Origin: Holophagales bacterium | Lineage (GTDB): Bacteria; Acidobacteriota; Holophagae; Holophagales; Holophagaceae | Assembly (NCBI GenBank): GCA_031281385.1 | Contig: JAITFL010000061.1 | Coordinates: forward strand, 1 to 27,515 | DNA: 27,515 nt | Direction: 5' to 3' | In this document: positions 16,530-24,947 of the stretch, piece after piece | How the letters are laid out: each line of letters starts with the position of its first letter | Numbering within the stretch: position 1 is the first letter of the stretch | Translations under genes and position numbers: made by a program | Notes under the pieces: model-generated | Database searches by the model: none | The model's input: only the letters and a program-made list of their open reading frames with translations | Told to the model about the DNA's origin: nothing

Positions 16530-17315
16530 CTATTTGAGGAAGAGCCTGACCTTTATCTCGAATGGGCCTGGGCCTTGGAAATGCTTGCGCTCAAGCACTA
16601 TCGGTATCTCGATGCTGCCAGTGGAGCTTGGTTGTGCTTGCTCGCTGGCTGCCGAGGGTCGTAGCGGTTCTGCTTCTTTGACCGGGGCTTCCCTAACGTG
16701 TTCCCTTGGAGTGTCGAAGGGGGAGCCGCCATATTTGTCCGAAAGGCTTTGGAGAACTATCTTAGAGATGCCTTCCAGCGTTTCGTGTACGCCATCCCCC
16801 GTTGCGGCACACGCTTCAAATGTGGGCACTCCGAACCTGTTGATTTCTTTTTCCAACACGTCAATGGGCAGCGCATTGTGGGTGTCCCTTTTGTTCCATT
16901 GAATGACGTGGGGTATCTTGGCAAGGTCAACGCCCTGCTCTTTCAGGTTGTCTATGAGGTTTTGGAAGCTCTCTTTGTTGCTCTCCAGCATTGGTGCTTG
17001 GGAATCTGCTACGAACACGATGGCGTCTGATCCCCTCAAGACCAATTTGCGCGTTGCATCGTAAAACACCTGCCCTGGGACGGTGTAGAGCTGGATGCGC
17101 GTCTTTATCCCATGTATGGAGCCAAGATTGATGGGCAGAAAGTCAAAAAATAGCGTACGGTCTGTCTCGGTGTTCAGGGACAGCATCTTGCCCCGTTCGC
17201 TGTCGGGCAGGTCGTTGTATATGCAATTGAGGTTAGTGGTCTTGCCGCAAAGGCCTGGCCCGTAGTACACAATTTTTGCGGTCAGTTCTTTTGTAGCGGC
17301 GTTGAATAGAACCAT
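16530..17315 (-). CDS. MglA-like small GTPase with C-terminal extension
   Basis: The protein resembles MglA, the Ras-like polarity and motility switch. The P-loop is GPGLCGKTT (19-27). The G3 motif is TVPGQ with Thr at 78, the MglA-type replacement of the usual Asp. NKRD (141-144) gives guanine specificity. The core ends near residue 200, close to the length of classical MglA. About 60 more residues follow: a Pro/Ala/Ser/Glu linker and a conserved-looking tail ending in GPFEIKVRLFLK. No MglB/Roadblock GTPase-activating partner is seen in the window. GAGG precedes the ATG, with TACAAT about 15 bp further upstream. The DUF2062 gene lies 131 bp upstream. A role in cell polarity or motility is inferred from family only. 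Confidence 0.92.
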   Translation of the reverse strand: MVLFNAATKELTAKIVYYGPGLCGKTTNLNCIYNDLPDSERGKMLSLNTETDRTLFFDFLPINLGSIHGIKTRIQLYTVPGQVFYDATRKLVLRGSDAIVFVADSQAPMLESNKESFQNLIDNLKEQGVDLAKIPHVIQWNKRDTHNALPIDVLEKEINRFGVPTFEACAATGDGVHETLEGISKIVLQSLSDKYGGSPFDTPREHVREAPVKEAEPLRPSAASEQAQPSSTGSIEIPIVLERKHFQGPGPFEIKVRLFLK

Positions 17316-17446
17316 TGACGATCCTCAGCACTGATAATTGTACACGGCGAAACAGGAATTGCACCACAAACTTTGGAGCGGGCCGCAAAACAATGGTTTT
17401 GCAAGCAACCTTGTGATTTTTGCCGCCCTATTCCGATTTGCGGTCT

Positions 17447-17983
17447 TTATGATGGTTGTGATTCCGCATCACTTGCTCCTCGCCTTGCCCGCCTAGAAAA
17501 GTGAAGCATGAGCCAGTAGCCCAAAAAGATGGACAGCAGGCTCAAGGCAAATCCCCCAAGCAGAAATGGTGCCAGCAGGGGCCTCATCATAACCGCCAAT
17601 TGCCCCAGACCCTCTCTTGTGATGAAGCTGTTGAGTCCAATGCTCTCCCATGTGGCCTTTGACAAATTGGCCGCCCAGTTCTGTCCGAGGATCAAATTGC
17701 CAAGGATCAAATTAACACTGGCGAATGGGGCAAAAGTCCATGGATTGTTTACCAGTGAGGTGGCCAGCAACAGTGGGCGATGAAGACTTTTGACGAAGTA
17801 GCAGCACCCAAGGGCAATCCAAGTTTGAAGGCCGACCAAGGGCGACATTGCTATGGAGAGTCCGATGGCGAAGCTCAGGGCGACGCGCCTTGGGCTTATG
17901 TGCGGTATGAGGATGTAGCCCTTCATCCGCTGGAAGAATGTGGTTTTTGGCGTTGTCTGGTTGTTTGTCTCTACGTCTGTCAT
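17447..17983 (-). CDS. DUF2062 membrane protein
   Basis: The 178-residue protein begins with a polar segment and then has the DUF2062 pattern: SPRRVALSFAIGLSIAMSPLVGLQTWIALG, then RPLLLATSLVNNPWTFAPF, then a C-terminal hydrophobic helix pair. Two to four membrane segments are likely, with a basic C-terminal tail. DUF2062 proteins are inner-membrane proteins of unknown function, sometimes found next to lipid or cell-envelope genes. No clear ribosome binding site precedes the ATG. It lies downstream of the GH31 terminator and upstream of the MglA-like gene. Confidence 0.85.
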   Translation of the reverse strand: MTDVETNNQTTPKTTFFQRMKGYILIPHISPRRVALSFAIGLSIAMSPLVGLQTWIALGCCYFVKSLHRPLLLATSLVNNPWTFAPFASVNLILGNLILGQNWAANLSKATWESIGLNSFITREGLGQLAVMMRPLLAPFLLGGFALSLLSIFLGYWLMLHFSRRARRGASDAESQPS

Positions 17984-18011
17984 TTATGAAAAACAATCGC
18001 TTGTCAAATAC

Positions 18012-18038
18012 AAAAAAACGCGCGGCACTGCGCCGCGC
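18012..18038 (-). terminator. Rho-independent terminator after the GH31 gene
   Basis: On the minus strand a perfect 7-bp stem GCGCGGC/GCCGCGC with loop GCAGT is followed by G and seven T. It lies about 100 bp after the GH31 stop and before the DUF2062 start, so it separates these two transcription units. Confidence 0.9.
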
Positions 18039-18140
18039 AATTTCATTATCCTCTTTTGCCCGCCATTAGTCAATCACATTGCGCGGGTGTCCGTTTGAAA
18101 TCGTAAGGATGCAATGACGCTAGGTTAGCGCAACATGGTA

Positions 18141-20945
18141 TCACTCACGCGCCCCTGCGAATTTGACGCGGATTTCGCTGGCTTTGCCCAGCGGCGCTGT
18201 GAATGTGGCAACGTACACGTCACTGTCCGGGGCCGCTCCTTCAAAGGCAAATGGCTGTGCCGATGAATCTTTGCTGAATTTTTGAAGTGATACTGGAGCG
18301 CCGTTCAGTGTGGCCGAAAGAGCCGTCCCCCACTTGGTCGGCGCGTGAACTCGTACATTCCACACACGAGATGAAAACTCGTTGTCGCCTGAGAATCCAC
18401 CAGAGGCGGCGTAAATGTTCACTATTGTTTCCCCCTTGGCCTTGTCAAATGAAGTCGAGAGCTTGGTCTTTCGCACCTTGCCATCTTTGTAGGCGATAGA
18501 CACGCCGTCGTCCTCGAATAAAGTCTGTTCGCCTGTTAAGACAGTGCTGGGGTAAACATCCACGGTCATCTTGCTCCAAGGTTTCTCTCCGATGTAGCTC
18601 ACGTTCTCGACTATCGGCACTACCGTGCCACCACGGACGAACAGCGGCGACGTGCCAATGCCGTGCGTGGAACCGATAGTGCGAGGGCCCACGTATTCTT
18701 TGCCAGTCCAGACGTCTATCCACTTGCCATCGGGGATAAATACAGACCTAGTGTTGATAAAGTCGAGGGGAAGGACGTACTGTAATTGGACGCTCCAACC
18801 GGCGGTCAGGTTGTAGTACTCGATCTTGATGTCGTAACTTTTACCGGCTTTTAGAAGGATGTCCGAATAAATCAGAGCCGGCCCCACGTTGTTTCTCCTG
18901 AAGTTGTAATAGCCATCATCATCTGGGTTCGTGACATCGTTCCAGCGGTTGATGACCAACTTGCCGTCTAAGTACACGCGCACGCCATCGTCAGTATTTA
19001 GCGCTAGGTAGCCGTCCATTGCGGGTACTATCTTTCCAGTGAAGCGCGCTGCGTGGAACGCTCTATTGACCCCTGAGCCAGGCGTCGAGTCGCCCGCGCC
19101 TGAATACTCGTAATTGAGCGCGGCCAAGACGTTTCGCTTGATGATTGGATCCCCGGCCATTGCGCCATCAACGTTCCATGGCCTAGTCTCTGGAACATTC
19201 CACCATCGCTCGGTGAGGCCCATCTCGCCATCTTCATTGATAAGCCATTCAGTCGGCACAAGTCTTGGCGCAGCGGCCACGTCATCTACAATTGGGGCCA
19301 CCAGTATCCCATCGCCGAGCAGGTATTGAGTGTTATCCTGTGCTTCTTTGTGCTGCGGGTAGTTGAAGTCAAGCCTCTTGGTCATGGGTATGCCAGTCCC
19401 GATGTTCTCGTGATTCAAAGCGTAGAGCAACGGCAACAGCCTGTAGCGCATGGTTACGTAATTCAAAATGACACCCTGTGCGAGTTCCCCGAACTTCCAA
19501 GGTTCCCTGAAATACACTGTGTTGCAGTGGAAGCGCAATATCGGCGATAACGCTTCGAATTGGCACCACCTAGTGAACCTATGCGGCGAAGGGTTCCTCG
19601 AGTGGCCAGCCAAGTCGGCACTGATGTATGGATTGGACGAAACTGCTCCGCTGCGAACGGCGGCCACGAGGTCATTCCGCAGATAATTGACACCGTTTCT
19701 GTTGCTGTCCATCAAAGTGTCGCCCGTCCACTGGACCGAGAAGCGGTGTGACGCTAAGTTGGCCGGCCTAGCGAATATACCGTTGTCAATGCCGTCCACG
19801 TTGCCCATGATCATCGGGCGTCTGTCTGGGTAGAACTGCTTTGTGACATCCTGATACAGGTACATGCCAAAACTCTCTTTGCTTATTCCAGCGAAAGGGC
19901 TGATGATGGTGGTGGTCCAGTTCCTGTCGAACCACCAGGCTGGCAGCCCTTTTGCAAATAGGCCCTTTAGCTGGGCGTTGCGGTATTCTAGGTCGGCTTT
20001 GGAAAGGGCGTGCTGGCCCTGCACGGGTTCTGGATGGTCGTTGAATATCGTGGATACATGCTTATCTTCGGCGAGCACTTTGAAAAACTCTTCAATGTTG
20101 GGGAAATAAGTTGTGTTCACTGAATAGCCGGTGCCGTCAGTGCCGATGCTGTTGCGCCAGTCTGTATCAACGACGTGAATGTCTATGGGGAAGCCCTCTG
20201 CGCGAAACTTGTCAATGTTGGCATAAACTTGCTGGTCGCTGTATTTGTAGTAGCGGCTCTGCCACAGCCCCAGCGATTTGAGTGGCGTAAGCTCGGAATC
20301 ACCCGTCAGGGCTACAAAATCTTTCCTTAGTTGTTTTGCGTCCCCTTTTGGCAGAAATATGTACATGTCTGCAGAATCATTGGTGCCGTCCCACCCATTG
20401 AAGTCGGCAAATTTCACGTTGCCCGCTGGCTGGGGCGCATAGCCCCACTCGGCTGGCACAACCCTTGGATTGTCTGCAATAGCCCAAGCATTCGGCGTGG
20501 AGCCAGGCTCGGGGAGGAAAACATGTGCCGACGGCAGCGATTCATACTTCCATATCTCGCGGCCCTTGGAGTCGCTGACCGTGATGCCGTCCAAGGAATT
20601 GGCGTTGTTGGGCACATTTATGGTGTAGCTGTTTGTAGAAATTTTTGTGGCTGCGCGTCCCGCCTGTTTTTTGGCGGAAGCCCCCGGCCAAGCCTTGCCC
20701 ACTATGTGATAGGTCTTTCTGTCCTCGAACCCATTGGGGCCTTTTAACTCTATCCTCGCAAGAGTGTCGGACAAGATCTGCACTCTGACGCTCCCTATCA
20801 CAGCTTCATATATGCCGCCCACTTTCTCGGGGGCGGCACTGGGCGCGTTTGCGCCAGCAGCCGAAACTGGCGGGAGAGAGAAGCACATCATTGTGGCGGT
20901 TGTCGCTGCTGCGATGATTGTAGCTAGTTTTGTTTTCCTGTGCAT
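18141..20945 (-). CDS. Secreted GH31 alpha-glycosidase with inserted PA14 domain
   Basis: The 934-residue protein has a signal peptide (about 1-30, ending PPVSAAGA). It then has the N-terminal beta-sandwich of GH31 and a (beta/alpha)8 barrel. The nucleophile is probably D340 in AWWFDRNW, and the acid/base is probably D409 in QWTGDT. A PA14 domain sits between the barrel and the C-terminal beta domains (about 640-745, with TDDGVRVYLDGKLVINRW). The C-terminal part has the GH31 DUF5110-like strands. GH31 enzymes retain configuration and act mostly on alpha-glucosides or alpha-xylosides. Substrate cannot be read here, and PA14 suggests carbohydrate binding. WWFDRNW differs from the common WxDMNE, which points to an unusual subfamily. 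AAAGGAG lies eight bases before the ATG. thiL is 80 bp upstream on the same strand. Confidence 0.92.
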   Translation of the reverse strand: MHRKTKLATIIAAATTATMMCFSLPPVSAAGANAPSAAPEKVGGIYEAVIGSVRVQILSDTLARIELKGPNGFEDRKTYHIVGKAWPGASAKKQAGRAATKISTNSYTINVPNNANSLDGITVSDSKGREIWKYESLPSAHVFLPEPGSTPNAWAIADNPRVVPAEWGYAPQPAGNVKFADFNGWDGTNDSADMYIFLPKGDAKQLRKDFVALTGDSELTPLKSLGLWQSRYYKYSDQQVYANIDKFRAEGFPIDIHVVDTDWRNSIGTDGTGYSVNTTYFPNIEEFFKVLAEDKHVSTIFNDHPEPVQGQHALSKADLEYRNAQLKGLFAKGLPAWWFDRNWTTTIISPFAGISKESFGMYLYQDVTKQFYPDRRPMIMGNVDGIDNGIFARPANLASHRFSVQWTGDTLMDSNRNGVNYLRNDLVAAVRSGAVSSNPYISADLAGHSRNPSPHRFTRWCQFEALSPILRFHCNTVYFREPWKFGELAQGVILNYVTMRYRLLPLLYALNHENIGTGIPMTKRLDFNYPQHKEAQDNTQYLLGDGILVAPIVDDVAAAPRLVPTEWLINEDGEMGLTERWWNVPETRPWNVDGAMAGDPIIKRNVLAALNYEYSGAGDSTPGSGVNRAFHAARFTGKIVPAMDGYLALNTDDGVRVYLDGKLVINRWNDVTNPDDDGYYNFRRNNVGPALIYSDILLKAGKSYDIKIEYYNLTAGWSVQLQYVLPLDFINTRSVFIPDGKWIDVWTGKEYVGPRTIGSTHGIGTSPLFVRGGTVVPIVENVSYIGEKPWSKMTVDVYPSTVLTGEQTLFEDDGVSIAYKDGKVRKTKLSTSFDKAKGETIVNIYAASGGFSGDNEFSSRVWNVRVHAPTKWGTALSATLNGAPVSLQKFSKDSSAQPFAFEGAAPDSDVYVATFTAPLGKASEIRVKFAGARE

Positions 20946-21025
20946 GTGTCAACTCCTTTCGTGGGATAAATTAATTTTACAACACGTGGCTTGTCCAATG
21001 GAACGCTGCAATGGATTGTTCGAGT

Positions 21026-21937
21026 CTATTCCATGTGCCTGAAGCTGAGGTCTTCCAGCGGCACTATGTTGTTGCCATCATAGCGCAGCACGGGTGCGTT
21101 GGATTTGGAGATGGCCTTTGCGATTAACTGAAATTTGCGCCCAGCTAAGTTTTGCAATTCTTCCAAGTTTATGGCGCAAGAAAAGCACCTTGAATAGTCC
21201 TCTCCGCCATACAGCTCGTCAGAACCCAAATTTGGTTCCGCTATGATGCTCAGGCCAGACGCTTCGGCCAGCATGCGGAGTTCCTTGCAAAGACCATCGG
21301 AAACATCTATGCATGCGTGGACTTCTGGAATGGCCGCCAACTTTACCCCTAGGCCGATGTTCGGCCTTGGGTCAAGGTGCGCCAATATGTCAGCGTCTGG
21401 GTGTTTTGGGTCCCACCTCTGGCCGGACTTCAGTTTTTCCAGTCCTCTGGCGCTGGCACCGGGAAGATGGTCAACATAGATGCAGTCATTCGCTTGGACA
21501 CCATTTCTGTGCAATTGGCGAACGGCCGCGCCAATTGCAGTGATGCCTAGGCCAAGGCCACATTCGCGCCCTACTGTGTCGCCGCCGATTACTGGTGTAC
21601 TGTACTCTTCTGCGGCCTCTGCAATGCCCTCAAGCATTTCTTTCAGTAGTGCCGCGCCAACATCCCTGCCTACGGCCAGCGTGAGCATGAAACCCAGAGG
21701 GCGCGCGCCGCTCGCGTCCAAGTCGCTTATATTCACCGTCATCAGTTTTCGCCCCAGCATCTTTGGCGGGTGCCATTCCAAGTTGAAGTGCGTGCCAGAC
21801 TCCATCAAGTCTGCCGTTGCCAACAGCATTTCACCTGGCCCTAGAGCAGGGACGCGCCCGCAGTCGTCCGTCAGCGCCGCCCCACCGGGGAAGCTCTGCC
21901 TTATCAAGTCAATGATGTCGTTTTCGGATAGACGCAA
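21026..21937 (-). CDS. thiL: Thiamine-monophosphate kinase
   Basis: The 303-residue protein phosphorylates thiamine monophosphate to the active cofactor thiamine diphosphate. Family motifs are in the right order: LTDDCG, TADLMESGTHFNLEW, LGRKLMTVNISDLDASGARPL, VIGGDTVG, IDVSDGLCKEL and GGEDY. Length is normal. The start codon is TTG at 21937, supported by AAGGTG six bases upstream; no in-frame ATG fits better. The GH31 gene follows 80 bp downstream and may be co-transcribed, though the functions are unrelated. No TPP riboswitch is evident upstream. Confidence 0.94.
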   Translation of the reverse strand: MRLSENDIIDLIRQSFPGGAALTDDCGRVPALGPGEMLLATADLMESGTHFNLEWHPPKMLGRKLMTVNISDLDASGARPLGFMLTLAVGRDVGAALLKEMLEGIAEAAEEYSTPVIGGDTVGRECGLGLGITAIGAAVRQLHRNGVQANDCIYVDHLPGASARGLEKLKSGQRWDPKHPDADILAHLDPRPNIGLGVKLAAIPEVHACIDVSDGLCKELRMLAEASGLSIIAEPNLGSDELYGGEDYSRCFSCAINLEELQNLAGRKFQLIAKAISKSNAPVLRYDGNNIVPLEDLSFRHME

Positions 21938-22618
21938 GTTGGCACCTTGATTACAGTTGATTATTATCTGCTATTGCCAATTGTCAATTGAGCTTCTTGC
22001 AAAACCCCGACGTACGTCTGCTCCCGACCTTCAGATCCCTCAGGCTGGATTTCGTAACTTGCTTGTTTACAGCGTTTCACGCCACTAAACCCTGTTCTTC
22101 CGGTGACTTGCAAAACTGACGTTTTGCAAGTGGCTCAACTGGATAATTCCAACGAAAAATGAAAGAGTTGACGGCATCCGTTGTCAGCGGTATCCTTGCT
22201 TTGGATACGTTCCTTATAAGGAAGGTGGGTCTATGCTTTGGATACGCCACGCACTCACCCTTGTTTCGCCCGATGGCGGAAGGGCGGTCGTGTCCGGGCG
22301 TTGTCGGCGACTTGGCTTGGTCGCTCAAAAAAGCAATGCCGTTGCTGGATTTGGCATGGTAGCTCCCGCCCCCCATCCACTTCCCAAGAACCAAATAAAC
22401 ACAGTATCTGCGAGAAGGTCTCCGCGTGGCGGGTGCCCTTCCGTTACCTTTGCGTCGCAAAACGCACCAACTCTGCTGTATGGCCATCCACTGCTGTCTT
22501 TGTGTAAGGCCAGCCAATACATGCCTGTTCTAAACCATTCCGACCGCGCCGGGACTGTTCTGCGCGGCCGTTTATTTCACCAATGGCGCGAAAACGCGCC
22601 CACACATGGGGAGCATCC
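21938..22618. other. Intergenic stretch without a convincing gene
   Basis: This 680-bp gap lies between the divergent thiL and DUF4177-like genes. Several open frames cross it, the longest at 22077-22517 (-), but none has a start signal or protein-like pattern. A CAATTGTCAATTG element is at 21978-21990, and a strong hairpin at 22106-22131 is listed separately. It could contain decayed coding sequence or an unrecognised RNA. Confidence 0.5.
22106..22131. repeat. Perfect 11-bp hairpin
   Basis: ACTTGCAAAAC (22106-22116) pairs with GTTTTGCAAGT (22121-22131) around the loop TGAC. A partial copy, CTTGCAAAAC, occurs near 22003. No T-tract follows. It may be a protein-binding palindrome or a short dispersed repeat. 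Confidence 0.8.
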
Positions 22619-22900
22619 ATGAAAAAAACATTGTTTGGTATGGCGGCAATGCTGGCCATTGCCGGGGCCTCGTCCATCTTCATAGGCGCGTTGAAACCAG
22701 AGGCGCCAAAAGCACTTCCAGAAGCGATGATTCAACGGGCTATCAAATGGGACTACAAAGTTGTCGCCGCTAAAGGGAATCAAGTCGAAGATGTACTAAC
22801 CAAAGCTGGAGATGAAGGCTGGGAACTAGCAGCGATGGCCATAAACTCAACCGGCCTAACTTTCAATTACAACATGGTTTTCAAGCGCCCAAAGGAATAG
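22619..22900 (+). CDS. Small exported protein with DUF4177-like domain
   Basis: The ATG at 22619 is preferred over one at 22583, because GGGGAG lies six bases before it and the resulting N-terminus (MKKTLFGMAAMLAIAGASS) is a good signal peptide. The 93-residue product then has WDYKVVAAKGNQVEDVLTKA and GDEGWELAAMAI, the pattern of DUF4177 proteins (WEYKVV ... LNxLGxEGWELV). Their function is unknown. The module from LKPE to beyond the stop is a near copy of the C-terminus of the next gene (23179-24057). The duplicated DNA is identical at 74 of 75 positions in its best stretch. Confidence 0.8.
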   Translation: MKKTLFGMAAMLAIAGASSIFIGALKPEAPKALPEAMIQRAIKWDYKVVAAKGNQVEDVLTKAGDEGWELAAMAINSTGLTFNYNMVFKRPKE

Positions 22901-22920
22901 CGCAAGCACCAACAACGGAA
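22691..22920 (+). repeat. Duplicated DUF4177-like module, copy 1
   Basis: It begins at TTGAAACCAGAGG, runs through the domain and past the TAG into TAGCGCAAGCACCAAC. It is matched by 23851-24080. The core (22748-22822) differs from its partner (23905-23979) at a single base; the rest has drifted more. Confidence 0.9.
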
Positions 22921-23178
22921 GGCGCCCCATTATCGGCCGTCTATTGCACGATGGCGCAGGCTACGCTTTTTTTGGGGGTGTTTTTGTGAACACGCAGATG
23001 AAGGGCTGAAATGGGGCATCGGCCTCCATGCCGCCAACCCCGGCTGTGGCCTCGCGAATGAAAAGAGACTGAGCCCAAAACCCAAAATGGCATTCGACCT
23101 CAAACGTGCCGATGATTGCGTCCGTTTTCCTCTTGTAATGCCAAGCTGCATTCAGAATGAAAGAGAAGGAGTCGCCAA

Positions 23179-24057
23179 ATGAAACCGCACAAAAAATTGT
23201 CAATCGTGTTCGCAGCAGCGATCTTGATAGCGGCCGCGATCTCACCCCAAGAAAAGGTTGCGGTTTTGCCGCCGCAGGGGGGGAGAAACGTGTTGGAGAT
23301 AAACAAAAAGACTGTCAGGAGCGCGTTTCTCGAATACATCTCGGAGCCTGGGTCGGGCTTCGCGGCCTTAGACAGGCACAGCATAGACATGATGATTCAG
23401 AGGGAACCCAGCGTACAGCCGAATATGCTGTACAACGAAAAGACTGCGATGGACATTGGGAAAAAACTGGGAGTGCCGCTGGTCTGCATTATTGACCTGA
23501 CAAGGGATGAACGCGATTTTCTGATCGAGTGCAAACTGGTGAGAGTGGACACCGGCAGGGCCGTGTCCAAGAGCGAGATAGTTTCGGGCCTCACCAACGC
23601 GGAGATAAAAAAAGCGAGCGAAGCTCTGATCAGGAAGCTGATGACTGGGGGAGGAGCCATAATCGCCGCCGGGGCTCCAGCGGTATCCGCAGCCGTTCAC
23701 ACCGAACTGCCTAGCAGTGCGGCAGCGACCATTGCATCAACGCCATCGCAGGTGGCAGCCGCTCGCGCCGAACCGCCTAGCAAGGCCGCGACTCCTTCCG
23801 GCGATGGCAATGATAATGCAAACAAGAAAGTCAATGAACCTAAGAGCTCTTTGAAACCAGAGGTACCCAAAGTGGCCCCTGATGCGACAGTGGCACGAGT
23901 TAGGTGGGACTACAAAGTTGTCGCCGCTAAAGGGAATCAAGTCGAAGATGTACTAACCAAAGCCGGAGATGAAGGCTGGATATTGGCCGCAATGGACATA
24001 AATTCAAACGGTTTCACTTTCAATTACAACATGATTTTCAAGCGCCAGAAGAAATAG
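23179..24057 (+). CDS. Exported CsgG/LpoB-like protein fused to a DUF4177-like domain
   Basis: The 292-residue protein follows AAGGAG eight bases before the ATG. It has a signal peptide (about 1-23). The next domain (about 25-155) has the TolB/CsgG/LpoB-type pattern: VAVLPPQGG, RSAFLEYI, FAALDRHSIDMMIQRE, AMDIGKKLGVPLVCIIDL and CKLVRVDTGRAVS. Such domains act in outer-membrane lipoproteins that assemble complexes or activate peptidoglycan synthases, but no lipobox Cys is seen here. A low-complexity Ala/Pro/Ser/Lys linker (about 160-240) leads to a C-terminal DUF4177-like domain (WDYKVVAAKGNQ ... GDEGWILAAM) shared with the preceding gene. The role is unknown. The fusion implies that both domains work at the same periplasmic site. 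Confidence 0.8.
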   Translation: MKPHKKLSIVFAAAILIAAAISPQEKVAVLPPQGGRNVLEINKKTVRSAFLEYISEPGSGFAALDRHSIDMMIQREPSVQPNMLYNEKTAMDIGKKLGVPLVCIIDLTRDERDFLIECKLVRVDTGRAVSKSEIVSGLTNAEIKKASEALIRKLMTGGGAIIAAGAPAVSAAVHTELPSSAAATIASTPSQVAAARAEPPSKAATPSGDGNDNANKKVNEPKSSLKPEVPKVAPDATVARVRWDYKVVAAKGNQVEDVLTKAGDEGWILAAMDINSNGFTFNYNMIFKRQKK

Positions 24058-24080
24058 CGCAAACGCCAACAGCGACAAGG
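23851..24080 (+). repeat. Duplicated DUF4177-like module, copy 2
   Basis: Partner of 22691-22920. Similarity starts at TTGAAACCAGAGG in the linker and continues past the stop codon (TAGCGCAAACGCCAACAGCG), so DNA beyond the coding part was copied. Confidence 0.9.
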
Positions 24081-24381
24081 TTGGCTGGAACTGCTTTCCA
24101 TGATCTCGATCCCCAGCGGGACAGGGCATTAACTATAGTCCCCGCCCTTCAAAACCAGAACAAGATGAACCAGCGGATAGGTGTTCAACTAGCTAATCAG
24201 CTTGCCCCGAGGAAAGCGCGGATACGCAGAATAATGGCGAACAGGGGAAAAACGACCATAACGCCATTGCTGTCCGGTGCATCGTGAATGCCGACAGCGG
24301 AACGGAAAGCGCAGCCGTAATCTATGAGAGCCAGTGCAGATCAATAGGGGAAACGCTTTAACTAGCCCCTACTCCTAAAAC
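24058..24381. other. Intergenic stretch without a gene
   Basis: This gap lies between convergent genes. The first 20 or so bases belong to the duplicated module. The remainder has a short open frame (24081-24287) without a start signal. I see no terminator with a T-tract. Confidence 0.6.
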
Positions 24382-24840
24382 CTACTGATTTTTGCTCTGC
24401 AACACTCCAAGACGGATTCTGGCTATTCTGTTGGCCAGCGACCTCAATGGGCAGTTGCGCGGGGGGATGTCTTCATAGTGTGCGCTCAACGCGGCTATGA
24501 AGGCGTCAATGCTGGCGTTGCTGTGTGCGTCTATTCTGGCCTTTGGTATCAGGGCGCAGGCGGCCCAGCGGTTGGCTTGGGCCTCGCCTTTGGACCAGAA
24601 TATGTCCCCTTTAGGGCCGCTGTGCTGGACTAGGTGGCCGATCTCGTGCGCCAGCCGCCACATTGCCGCCAAGGGTCCATGCTGGCTGGGGATCAGTATC
24701 ACGGGCGCTTCGCCTGGCGGGCCTGGCACGTAGAGCGCCGCAGGGAGCTTTGCAATGGTCACCCAAGCGCCCAATGATTCGGCAAAGGAAGCCAAGTCGG
24801 TCTCGCTCGGGTAGCTTAGGCCGTACCACTTGGGCATCAT
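24382..24840 (-). CDS. ImmA/IrrE-type metallopeptidase
   Basis: The 152-residue protein carries the zinc-protease motif HEIGH at 65-69 in MWRLAHEIGHLVQH. A likely third ligand is E86 in SKGEAQANRWAA, a typical ImmA/IrrE arrangement. Relatives cleave or relieve their partner XRE repressor, in mobile elements, toxin-antitoxin-like pairs or stress responses. An XRE regulator gene lies 107 bp upstream on the same strand, so the two probably form a functional pair. Two ATG codons are adjacent at the start, with AGGAG about 10 bases upstream. No phage or conjugation genes are nearby. Confidence 0.88.
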   Translation of the reverse strand: MMPKWYGLSYPSETDLASFAESLGAWVTIAKLPAALYVPGPPGEAPVILIPSQHGPLAAMWRLAHEIGHLVQHSGPKGDIFWSKGEAQANRWAACALIPKARIDAHSNASIDAFIAALSAHYEDIPPRNCPLRSLANRIARIRLGVLQSKNQ

Positions 24841-24947
24841 CGTCTATTGGCTCCTCTGGCTGGTGCTTCTATGTTTCGGCTCGCTTTCGCAGTCTTTTTG
24901 CGCCATCGCAGATATTGATTTCCGGTGCTGGCCGCGATGCGTTGGTT

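Noticed and set aside
22077..22517. Open frame of 146 codons on the minus strand
   Set aside because: No ribosome binding site, no domain pattern, and an amino-acid make-up rich in scattered Arg, Trp and Pro as in chance frames. It also overlaps several equally long frames on the other strand.
22955..22980. Terminator after the small DUF4177-like gene (T-run near 22967)
   Set aside because: A run of seven T exists, but the preceding sequence forms only a three- to four-pair stem.
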